Of a stretch of 64,000 bases of DNA, positions 1-9,532 are shown piece by piece. The position numbers and the translations under genes are program-made. The notes below the pieces were generated by a model. The model saw only the letters and a program-made list of their open reading frames with translations, ran no database searches and was not told where the DNA came from. The stretch's first letter is position 1; every line of letters begins with the position of its first letter. The stretch spans positions 62,001 to 126,000 of the forward strand of contig NW_027017956.1 of assembly GCF_032854445.1 (NCBI RefSeq), in the 5' to 3' direction. The DNA comes from Liolophura sinensis. Lineage: Eukaryota; Mollusca; Polyplacophora; Chitonida; Chitonidae.

Positions 1-1225
1 TAATAACATCATCAGTTACAACATAAGCATTTTATTCATTATATTAGCTCGTTGACTTACAAGATAAACATTGTAATCATTATAAAAGCATGTTCAGTTA
101 CAAGGTGAACATAGTAATCATTTTAAAAACATCCTCAGTTGCAAGAGGAAGATTGTAATCGACATAATAGCATGTTCAGTTACAAGATGAACATTGTAAT
201 CTTTATAAAACATTCATCAGTTGCAAAGTGAACATGGTTGTAATCAGTATACAAGCATTGCTCAGTTGCAAGATAAACATTGTAATCATTACATTAGCAT
301 ATTCACTTACAAGATGAATATTGTAATCATTATAATAACATCATCAGTTACAAAGTAAACATTGTATTCATTATATTAGCACGTTCAATTACAAGATGAA
401 CATTGTAATCATTATAAAAGCATGTTCAGTTACAAGGTGAACATTGTAATCTTTATAATAGCATGTTCAGTTACAAGGTGGACATTGTAAGTATAAAAGC
501 ATGCTCAGTTGCAAAATGGACATTGTAATCATTACATAAGCATATTTAGTTACAAGATGAATATTGTAATCATTATAATAACATCATCAGTTACAAAATG
601 AACAATGTATTCATTATATTAGCACGTTCAATTACAAGATGAACATTGTAATCATTATAATATCATGCTCAGTTGCAAGATGAAGATTGTAATCGACATA
701 TAAGAATGTTCAGTTACAAGATGAACATTGTAATCATTGTAATAGCATGTTCAGTTACAAAGTGAACATTGTAATCCTTATAATTGCATGTTCAGTTACA
801 AGATGAACATTGTAATCATTATAAAAACATCATCAGTTCCAAGGTGAACATTGTAATCAGTATACAAGCATGCTCAGTTGCAAAATGGACATTGTAATCA
901 TTGCAATAGCATATTCAGTTACAAGATGAGCAATGTAATCATTATAATAGCATGCTCAATTACAAGATGAAGATTGTAATTCGTATAATAGCATGCTCAG
1001 TTACAACATGAACATTGTAATCATTATAATAGCATGTTCAGTTACAAGATGAACATTGTAATCAGTATAATAGCATGCTCAGTTACAAAATTTATATTTT
1101 ATATATTACACTAGTATGCCCAGTTACAAGATGAACATTGTAATCAGTATAATAGCGTGCTCAGTTACAAGATGAGCAATGTAATCATTATAATAGCATG
1201 TTCAGTTACCAAATGAACATTGTAA
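1..1225. repeat. 41-bp minisatellite block S1 (about 30 monomers), cut by the window edge
   Basis: The monomer is 41 bp, measured for example from 1031 to 1072. Its usual order is GCATGC, CAGTTACAAG, ATGAACATTG, then TAATCATTATAAT. The core TTACAA-N8-TTGTAA is a perfect 6-bp inverted repeat. Common variants are TTGCAA for TTACAA, CATCATCAG for GCATGCTCAG, and GTATTCATTATATT near the 3' part. Monomer order matches the last 1.2 kb of the blocks ending at 24178 and 63943, so this is the right part of a unit whose start lies outside the window. Confidence 0.97.
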
Positions 1226-2122
1226 GAATTATTTTTAGAATAAATCGCTTCCAAACTCTGGTATATTCACCTTAGTTTAACTAAACGCCATCATATCGTA
1301 TTTATGTTAATTACATGTAATATTTTAATAGGCATGTTCTTAAATCAAATAGCCCTTTGTTAGACTGTTTAGCCTTTCAAAACGGAAACTACAGGTATGC
1401 ATATTTAAGAGAACTTTTGTTTGTCCTTTTTTAAAACCATTTTCTTCATTCCTCAATGAAAAATACATGCATTGTTTCGCACCCCTATTTGCAGCGTACT
1501 GGCAATGGGCCAAATGTGTAGAATACGATATCTTTGAAATTAATCTGACTGCAATAAAATCAGAAAATTCGACCCCAATTCTTTGATGGTTTTCTCTACG
1601 GTTCTTCTATATCGGGACTAGTCTTGCTGACAATGGTAACTGATGCTCGTCGGCAGGTACACGTACGTTAATGAGATCAATAACTTTGTCTCTTTCTTTC
1701 AGGACAAATATGTAACTTATTAAACTAACGGTTTTGACAGATAAATGTAACAGCTCTGTGATCTCATCATGTTAGAAATGAAATAAAAAATGCGATATAG
1801 ACGTACTTGAGCTCCTAATATGTTTTTCCAGAGTGCTTACGGTGGACTTCGTTTGGATTCTGTGAGGGTTTTGATAGGTCTGTTATATGTTAATTGTGTA
1901 TTACTGAAAACACGCTCCACTAACATTATATATACAAACATGTATGCTTAAAGCCTTCCTTTCACTAGGAAATAAAATAGCCTGAGTAGGAGCCTTGTCA
2001 GGTGGGGTTATGTATGGGAGGACTAAGGTTTGCCTGAAGTGAAAGACATAGGTACAGTAAATGGCGCAGAGACATACATGTCTTTACAGATAAATGTTAT
2101 CTGATCGTCAGTTGCACAGACC
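1226..2122. repeat. Unique block, copy 1 (lineage A)
   Basis: The sequence leaves the satellite at GTAAGAATTATTTTTAG and continues for about 900 bp without internal repetition, up to the SINE. It is present in all 14 complete units at very high identity. No reading frame is open across it. This copy has lineage A states (ATATTTTAATAGG and CAATAAAATC) plus private changes: AAATAGCCC, GATATCTTTGAA, ACACGCTCC, and one T fewer before CCAGAGTGC. Its function is unknown. It may be the original single-copy DNA next to the minisatellite before amplification. Confidence 0.9.
2108..2119 (+). repeat. Left target-site duplication of the SINE
   Basis: TCAGTTGCACAG just left of the SINE is repeated exactly at 2486-2497, just right of its tail. 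Direct repeats of 7-20 bp around a tRNA-headed element are the hallmark of LINE-type target-primed insertion. The first three bases of the right copy overlap the (ACTC)n tail, so the true length could be 9-12 bp. Confidence 0.8.
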
Positions 2123-2488
2123 GGCCCGGATAGCACAGTTGATAGAGCGTCCGCTTCGGGACCGGTAGATCCAGGATCAATCCTTGGTCGAGTCACACCT
2201 AAGACTTTAAAAGAGGAAGTTGTGACTTCCTCGTTTGGCGTTCAGCATGAAGGGGGATAGTGCAACGACTGGTTGACCCGTTTCAGTATAATGGCTCGGG
2301 CGGGGCGGCTTACTTGCCTTCGGTAAGTCGTCTCAGTGATGCAGCACTAAATAAAAGAGCGGTGAAAATCCGTCCTGCAACAAGGAGGCACATTAAACGT
2401 GCATGCACCCTAATGATTCCTTCGTCGTCATATGACTGAAAAATTGCTGAGTACGACGTTAAACCCCAAGCACTCACTCACTCACTCA
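2123..2488 (+). mobile_element. tRNA-derived SINE, copy 1 (reference description)
   Basis: Modules in order: a tRNA-like head starting GGCCCGG; a Pol III A box TAGCACAGTTGG type at 2131-2142 (this copy has GA for GG just inside it); a degenerate B box GGTCGAGTCAC at 2186-2196, one T short of the GGTTCGANTCC consensus; a perfect 8-bp stem GAGGAAGT/ACTTCCTC with a TGTG loop at 2213-2232; a conserved body with a second stem CGGCTTAC/GTAAGTCG; and a tail ACGTTAAACCCC followed by ACTC repeats. The CGCTTCGGG string resembles a tRNA-Pro anticodon arm, but the stem no longer pairs. At 366 bp it fits a core-bearing SINE. It encodes no protein and would need a partner LINE. It was amplified with the array rather than inserted 14 times. 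Confidence 0.85.
2131..2196 (+). promoter_or_regulatory. Split Pol III promoter remnant (A and B boxes) in SINE copy 1
   Basis: A box at 2131-2142 fits TRGYNNARNNGG except for G-to-A at its last base; most other copies match fully. The B box at 2186-2196 lacks one T in every copy seen. Box order and spacing are right for an internal tRNA-type promoter. The shared B-box lesion suggests the founding insertion was already weak or inactive. Transcription cannot be judged from sequence. Confidence 0.55.
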
Positions 2489-2497
2489 GTTGCACAG
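2486..2497 (+). repeat. Right target-site duplication of the SINE
   Basis: TCAGTTGCACAG follows the (ACTC)n tail and matches 2108-2119. Beyond it comes GCGACATACATGTCTATACAG, similar to the sequence just upstream of the left copy. This shows the target site itself lay inside an older imperfect duplication. Confidence 0.8.
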
Positions 2498-2548
2498 CGA
2501 CATACATGTCTATACAGAAAAATGCTATCTGATCGCAGTCAGTGTAAA

Positions 2549-2688
2549 ATTCCTGACGGTGTTTACTGTGCAGCAGAGATTCAGGATGGTGCTTACTGTG
2601 TAGCAGAGTTTCAGGATGGTATTTACTCTGCAGCAGAGATTCAGGATGGTGTTTACGGTGCAACGGAGATTCAGTATGGTGTTAATTG
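2549..2688 (+). repeat. 30-bp minisatellite, 4.5 copies (copy 1)
   Basis: Four full units of 30 bp plus a partial one, of the type ATTCAGGATGGTGTTTAC-N6-GCAGAG. Because 30 is a multiple of 3, one frame stays open and would read as a decapeptide repeat (for example FQDGIYCAAE). That frame starts inside the SINE tail and has no other support as a gene. Confidence 0.9.
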
Positions 2689-2899
2689 ATTTAATCAACG
2701 ATTCAGGAAAACACAGTGATCCAGGTTTAGAAGCTTCAGGTTATATTAATATCTTGAAGTAATGATACTGCGTTGCTTGAAACCATTTAAACATCCGAAT
2801 TCCACTGACTCTGTCAACACGCTGGATGAAAGAATATATTGGAGTGAAATCAGATAGAGAAACACATGATTTTCTATCGGCCTCACAACGTTTTACATT

Positions 2900-3050
2900 T
2901 TACTTACTTATTTAATTTTTGTTTGAGGAGGGCCTCAGTTACCGAGGGGGTCAGCACGCCATCGCCCTCTGTAATCCCACATGGAACACTGGGGTTAGAG
3001 CTGATTTCCTAGCTGGCACCATCTTTTAAGTGCCAATATTGAGAAATGCC
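2900..3050 (-). mobile_element. Possible reverse-oriented retroelement 3' tail (copy 1)
   Basis: Read on the minus strand, a moderately GC-rich stretch (ATGGCGTGCTGACC, CCTCGGTAACTGAGGCC) ends in AAATTAAATAAGTAAGTAA, a short TAAG-type microsatellite tail. Such ends are typical of non-LTR retroelements and SINEs. No coding region or Pol III boxes were recognised and the boundaries are approximate. It could also be ordinary single-copy DNA. Confidence 0.3.
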
Positions 3051-3210
3051 ATCTATTTCTTCTCAACGATCAACGGTACAAAGATGCAGTTTGGACCAAA
3101 TACACGCTAAAAAGCTCATCTTATCCCCACACATTATCCACACTAAATCTTTCATTTTTCCCCTGAGCTGAAATAGACTAAATCCAGTTAAAGAGACTCG
3201 TGTCTTATGA

Positions 3211-4754
3211 TAGCATGCTCAATTACAAGATAAATAGTGTAAACATTATATTATCACGCTCACTTACAAGGTAAACATTGTAATCATTATAATAGAAAGC
3301 TCAGTTACAAAATGAAAATTGTAATCATAATAGCATGTTCAGTTACAAGATGAATATTGTAATCATTATAATAACATCATCAGTTACAAAATGAACATTG
3401 TATTCATTATATTAGCACGTTCAATTACAACATGAACATTGTAATCTTTATAATAGCATGCTCAGTTACAAGATGAACATTGTAAACAGTATAATAGCGT
3501 GCCCATTTACAAAATAAACATTGTCATCATTATAATAGCATGCTAAGTTACAAGATGAACATTGTAATCATTATAAAAACATCATCAGTTACAAGGTGAA
3601 CATTGTAATCTTTGTAATAGCATGTTCAGTTACAAAGTGAACATTGTAATCCTTAAAATTGCATGTTCAGTTACAAAGTGAACATTGTAATCATTATAAA
3701 AACATCATCAGTTGCAAGGTGAACATTGTAATCAGTATATAAGTATGCTCAGTTGCAAAATGGACATTGTAATCATTACAATAGCATATTCAGTTACAAG
3801 ATGAACATTGTAATCATTATAATAATGCGCTCAGTTACAAGGTGAACCATGTAATCATTGTAATAGCATGTTCAGTTACAAAGTGAACATTGTAATCCTT
3901 AAAATTGCATGTTCAGTTACAAAGTGAACATTGTAATCATTATAAAAACATCATCAGTTGCAAGGTGAACATTGTAATCAGTATATAAGTATGCTCAGTT
4001 GCAAAATGGACATTGTAATCATTACAATAGCATATTCAGTTACAAGATGAACATTGTAATCATTATAATAATGCGCTCAGTTACAAGGTGAACCATGTAA
4101 TCATTGTAATAGCATGTTCAGTTACAAAGTGAACATTGTAATCCTTATAATTGCATGTTCAGTTACAAGATGAACATTGTAATCATTATAAAAACATAAA
4201 CAGTTACAAGGTGAACATTGTAATCAGTATACAAGCATGCTCAGTTGCAAAATGGACATTGTAATCATTGCAATAGCATATTCAGTTACAAGATGAACAT
4301 TGCAATCATTATAATAATGTGCTCAGTTACAAGGAGAACATTGAAATCATTACAATAGCGTGCTCAGTTACAAGGTGAACATTGTAATCATTAAAAACAT
4401 GCCCAGTTACAAGATGAACATTGTAATAGTTAAAATAGCATGCTCAAATACAAGATGAGCAATGTAATCATTATAATAGCATGCTCAATTACAAGATGAA
4501 AATTGTAATTCGTATAATAGCATGCTCAGTTACAACATGAATATTGTAATCATTATAATAGCATGTTCAGTTACAAGATGAACATTGTAATCAGTATAAT
4601 AGCATGCTCAGTTACAAAATTAATATTTTAATTATTACACTAGTATGCCCAGTTACAAGATGAACATTGTAATCAGTATAATAGCGTGCTCAGTTACAAG
4701 ATGAGCAATGTAATCATTATAATAGCATGTTCAGTTACCAGATGAACATTGTAA
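3211..4754. repeat. 41-bp minisatellite block S2 (about 38 monomers) with a 246-bp sub-repeat
   Basis: Contains a six-monomer (246 bp) string in about three tandem copies. Its CCTTAWAATTGCATG signature recurs at 3651, 3897 and 4143. The third copy reads TATAATT where the first two read TAAAATT. The first monomers have the TAAATAGTGTAAAC variant otherwise seen only in the blocks at 33651 and 38164. Confidence 0.97.
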
Positions 4755-5652
4755 GAATTATTTTTAGAATAAATCGCTTCCAAACTCTGGTATATTCACC
4801 TTAGTTTAACTAAACGCCATCATATCGTATTTATGTTAATTACATGTAATATTGTAATAGGCATGTTCTTAAGTCAAGTGGCCCTTTGTTAGACTGTTTA
4901 GCCTTTCAAAACGGAAACTACAGGTATGCATATTTAAGAGAACTTAAGTTTGTCCTTTTTTAAAACCATTTTCTTCATTCCTCAATGAAATATACATGCA
5001 TTGTTTCGCACCCCTATTTGCAGCGTACTGGCAATGGGCCAAATGTGTAGAATACGATATCTGTGAAATTAATCTGACTGCAATAAGATCAGAAAATTCG
5101 ACCCCAATTCTTTGATGGTTTTCTCTACGGTTCTTCTATATCGGGACTAGTCTTGCTGACAATGGTAACTGATGCTCGTCGGCAGGTACACGTACGTTAA
5201 TGAGATCAATAACTTTGTCTCTTTCTTTCAGGACAAATATGTAACTTATTAAACTAACGGTTTTGACAGATAAATGTAACAGCTCTGTGATCTCATCATG
5301 TTAGAAATGAAATAAAAAATGCGATATAGACGTACTTGAGCTCCTAATATGTTTTTTCCAGAGTGCTTACGGTGGACTTCGTTTGGATTCTGTGAGGGTT
5401 TTGATAGGTCTGTTATATGTTAATTGTGTATTACTGAAAACTCGCTCCACTAACATTATATATACAAACATGTATGCTTAAAGCCTTCCTTTCACTAGGA
5501 AATAAAATAGCCTGAGTAGGAGCCTTGTCAGGTGGGGTTATGTATGGGAGGACTAAGGTTTGCCTGAAGTGAAAGACATAGGTACAGTAAATGGCGCAGA
5601 GACATACATGTCTTTACAGATAAATGTTATCTGATCGTCAGTTGCACAGACC
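4755..5652. repeat. Unique block, copy 2 (lineage C)
   Basis: Lineage C states (AAGTCAAGTGG, CAATAAGATC), with a private AATGAAATATAC. It is the only lineage C block followed by a short-form right side, which suggests a crossover somewhere in the unique block or SINE. Confidence 0.9.
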
Positions 5653-6018
5653 GGCCCGGATAGCACAGTTGGTAGAGCGTCCGCTTCGGGACCGGTAGAT
5701 CCAGGATCAATCCTTGGTCGAGTCACACCTAAGACTTTAAAAGAGGAAGTTGTGACTTCCTCGTTTGGCGTTCAGCATGAAGGGGGATAGTGCAACGACT
5801 GGTTGACCCGTTTCAGTATAATGGCTCGGGCGGGGCGGCTTACTTGCCTTCGGTAAGTCGTCTCAGTGATGCAGCACTAAATAAAAGAGCGGTGAAAATC
5901 CGTCCTGCAACAAGGAGGCACATTAAACGTGCATGCACCCTAATGATTCCTTCGTCGTCATATGACTGAAAAATTGTTGAGTACGACGTTAAACCCCAAG
6001 CACTCACTCACTCACTCA
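5653..6018 (+). mobile_element. SINE copy 2
   Basis: Full length at 366 bp. Intact A box TAGCACAGTTGG, the T-less B box, and the perfect GAGGAAGT/ACTTCCTC stem. Four ACTC-type repeats end the tail. Both 12-bp flanking repeats are present. Confidence 0.85.
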
Positions 6019-6035
6019 GTTGCACAGCGACATAC
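6019..6035 (+). other. Short-form junction: SINE flank fused to satellite (copy 2)
   Basis: After the right target-site duplication the sequence reads GCGACATACA and then TACAAGATGAAG, i.e. it enters a satellite monomer. In long-form units the same point continues into CATGTCTATACAG. The ACATAC/TACA overlap suggests a microhomology-mediated deletion or crossover. The same join is found at 13853, 29722, 45828, 53186 and 57308. Confidence 0.85.
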
Positions 6036-8634
6036 ATACAAGATGAAGATTGTAACCGACATAATAGCATGTTCAGTTACAAAATGAACATTGTAATCAT
6101 TGTAATAGCATGTTAAGTTACAAAGTGAACATTGTAATCCTTATAATTGCATGTTCAGTTACAAGATGAACATTGTAATCATTATAAAAACATCATCAGC
6201 TGCAAGGTGAACATTGTAATCAGTATACAAGCATGCTCAGTTGCAAAATGGACATTGTAATCATTACAAGAGCATATTCAGTTACAAGATGAACATTGTA
6301 ATCATTATAATCATGTGCTCAGTTACAAGGTGAACATTGTAATCATTACAATAGCGTGCTCAGTTACAAGATGAACATTGTAATCATTATAAAAACATGC
6401 CCAGTTACAAGATGAACATTGTAATAGTTAAAATAGCATGATCAGTTACGAAGTGAACATTGTAATCATTAAAATAGCATGCTCAGTTGCAAGATAAACA
6501 TTGTAATCATTATAATATCATTTTCAGTTACAAGATGAAGATTGTAATCGACATAATAGCATGTTCAGTTACAAGATGAACATTGTAATCATTGTAATAG
6601 CATGTTCAGTTACAAAGTAAACATTGTAATCATTATAATAGCGTCAACGGTTACAAAATCACCATTGTAATCAATATAATAGCATGCTCAGTTACAAAAT
6701 GAATATTGCAATTATTATATTAGCATATGTAGTTACAAGATGAACATTGTAATCACTATTATAACATATGTAGTTACAAGATGAACATTTTAATCATTAT
6801 AAAAACATCATCAGTTACAAGGTGAACATTGTAATCAGTATAAAAGCATGCTCAGTTGCAAAATGGATATTGTAATCATTACATTAGCATATTCACTTAC
6901 AAGATGAACATTGTAATCATTATAATAATGTGCTCAGTTACAAGGTGAACAATGTAATCATTGTAATAGCATGTTCAGTTACAAAGTGAACATTGTAATC
7001 CTTATAATTGCATGTTCAGTTACAAAGTGAACATTGTAATCATTATAAAAACATCATCAGTTGCAAAGTTAAAATTGTAATCAGTATACAAGCATGCTCA
7101 GTTGCAAAATGGACATTGTAATCATTACAATAGAATATTCACTTACAACATGAACATTGTAATCATTATAATAATGTGCTCAGTTACAAGGTGAACAATG
7201 TAATCATTGTAATAGCATCTTCAGTTACAAAGTGAACATTGTAATCCTTATAATTGCATGTTCAGTTACAAGATGAACATTGTAATCATTATAAAAAGTA
7301 AACAGTTTCAAGGTGAACATTGTAATCAGTATACAAGCATGCTCAGTTGCAAAATGGACATTGTAATCATTACATTAGCATATTCACTTACAAGATGAAT
7401 ATTGTAATCATTATAATAACATCATCAGTTACAACATAAGCATTGTATTCATTATATAAGCTCGTTGACTTACAAGATAAACATTGTAATCATTATAAAA
7501 GCATGTTCAGTTACAAGGTGAACATAGTAATCATTTTAAAAACATGCTCAGTTGCAAGATGAAGATTGTAATCGACATAATAGCATGTTCAGTTACAAAA
7601 TGAACATTGTAATCATTATAAAAACATCATCAGTTGCAAGGTGAACATTGTAATCAGTATACAAGCATGCTCAGTTGCAAGATAAACATTGTAATCATTA
7701 CATTAGCATATTCACTTACAAGATGAATATTGTAATCATTATAATAACATCATCAGTTACAAAGTAAACATTGTATTCATTATATTAGCACGTTCAATTA
7801 CAAGATGAACATTGTAATCATTATAAAAGCATGTTCAGTTACAAGGTGAACATTGTAATCTTTATAATAGCATGTTCAGTTACAAGGTGGACATTGTAAG
7901 TATAAAAGCATGCTCAGTTGCAAAATGGACATTGTAATCATTACATAAGCATATTCAGTTACAAGATGAATATTGTAATCATTATAATAACATCATCAGT
8001 TACAAAATGAACATTGTATTCATTATATTAGCACGTTCAATTACAAGATGAACATTGTAATCATTATAATATCATGCTCAGTTGCAAGATGAAGATTGTA
8101 ATCGACATAATTGCATGTTCAGTTACAAGATGAACATTGTAAACATTGTAATAGCATGTTCAGTTACAAAGTGAACATTGTAATCCTTATAATTGCATGT
8201 TCAGTTACAAGATGAACATTGTAATCATTATAAAAACATCATCAGTTCCAAGGTGAACATTGTAATCAGTATACAAGCATGCTCAGTTGCAAAATGGACA
8301 TTGTAATCATTGCAATAGCATATTCAGTTACAAGATGAGCAATGTAATCATTATAATAGCATGCCCAATTACAAGATGAAGATTGTAATTCGTATAATAG
8401 CATGCTCAGTTACAACATGAACATTGTAATCATTATAATAGCATGTTCAGTTACAAGATGAACATTGTAATCAGTATAATAGCATGCTCAGTTACAAAAT
8501 TAATATTTTAATTATTACACTAGTATGCCGAGTTACAAGATGAACATTGTAATCAGTATAATAGCGTGCTCAGTTACAAGATGAGCAATGTAATCATTAT
8601 AATAGCATGTTCAGTTACCAGATGAACATTGTAA
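6036..8634. repeat. 41-bp minisatellite block S3 (about 63 monomers)
   Basis: Typical short-form block. It carries the diagnostic monomer GCGTCAACGGTTACAAAATC at 6641, 605 bp after the block start; most short-form blocks have it at 604. The order of monomers after it is closely matched in the blocks at 21622 and 61387. Confidence 0.97.
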
Positions 8635-9532
8635 GAATTATTTTTAGAATAAATCGCTTCCAAACTCTGGTATATTCACCTTAGTTTAACTAAACGCCAT
8701 CATATCGTATTTATGTTAATTACATGTAGTATTGTAATAGGCATGTTCTTAAGTCAAGTGGCCCTTTGTTAGACTGTTTAGCCTTTCAAAACGGAAACTA
8801 CAGGTATGCATATTTAAGAGAACTTAAGTTTGTCCTTTTTTAAAACCATTTTCTTCATTCCTCAATGAAAAATACATGCATTGTTTCGCACCCCTATTTG
8901 CAGCGTACTGGCAATGGGCCAAATGTGTAGAATACGATATCTGTGAAATTAATCTGACTGCAATAAGATCAGAAAATTCGACCCCAATTCTTTGATGGTT
9001 TTCTCTACGGTTCTTCTATATCGGGACTAGTCTTGCTGACAATGGTAACTGATGCTCGTCGGCAGGTACACGTACGTTAATGAGATCAATAACTTTGTCT
9101 CTTTCTTTCAGGACAAATATGTAACTTATTAAACTAACGGTTTTGACAGATAAATGTAACAGCTCTGTGATCTCATCATGTTAGAAATGAAATAAAAAAT
9201 GCGATATAGACGTACTTGAGCTCCTAATATGTTTTTTCCAGAGTGCTTACGGTGGACTTCGTTTGGATTCTGTGAGGGTTTTGATAGGTCTGTTATATGT
9301 TAATTGTGTATTACTGAAAACTCGCTCCACTAACATTATATATACAAACATGTATGCTTAAAGCCTTCCTTTCACTAGGAAATAAAATAGCCTGAGTAGG
9401 AGCCTTGTCAGGTGGGGTTATGTATGGGAGGACTAAGGTTTGCCTGAAGTGAAAGACATAGGTACAGTAAATGGCGCAGAGACATACATGTCTTTACAGA
9501 TAAATGTTATCTGATCGTCAGTTGCACAGACC
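8635..9532. repeat. Unique block, copy 3 (lineage C)
   Basis: Lineage C, with ACATGTAGTATTG shared only with copy 6 among the complete blocks. No open frame crosses it. Confidence 0.9.

Larger units (their letters stand above)
2498..3210. repeat. Long-form right segment, copy 1
   Basis: About 710 bp of non-41-bp DNA between the SINE and the next satellite block. It contains a 30-bp minisatellite (2549-2688), then unique AT-rich DNA, then a stretch from about 2900 that begins TTACTTACTTA and may be a reverse-oriented retroelement tail. No gene is supported. Copy 1 shares CTCTGCAGC, GCCATCTA and AAGATGCAG with copies 8 and 9, marking a subgroup of long-form units. Confidence 0.85.

Noticed and set aside
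1-1225. CRISPR-like array of regular repeats
   Set aside because: Repeat and intervening sequence are the same 41-bp monomer with scattered substitutions. There are no unique spacers, and the DNA is eukaryotic in character.
1960-1980. AATAAA poly(A) signals in the unique block
   Set aside because: AT-rich DNA gives such hexamers by chance, and no transcription unit was identified to use them.
2123-2200. Functional tRNA gene
   Set aside because: The head has a tRNA-like start and A box, but the anticodon stem does not pair, the B box is defective, and it continues into a SINE body and tail.
2471-2488. Telomere-like or independent microsatellite (ACTC)n
   Set aside because: It is only three or four repeats and always at the SINE 3' end, so it is the SINE tail.
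2432-2689. 85-codon open frame, repeated in six long-form units
   Set aside because: It starts in the SINE tail, crosses the target-site duplication and ends after a 30-bp repeat whose length keeps the frame open. No signal peptide, domain or gene context supports it. The minus-strand 61-codon frame in the same place is a shadow of the same repeat.
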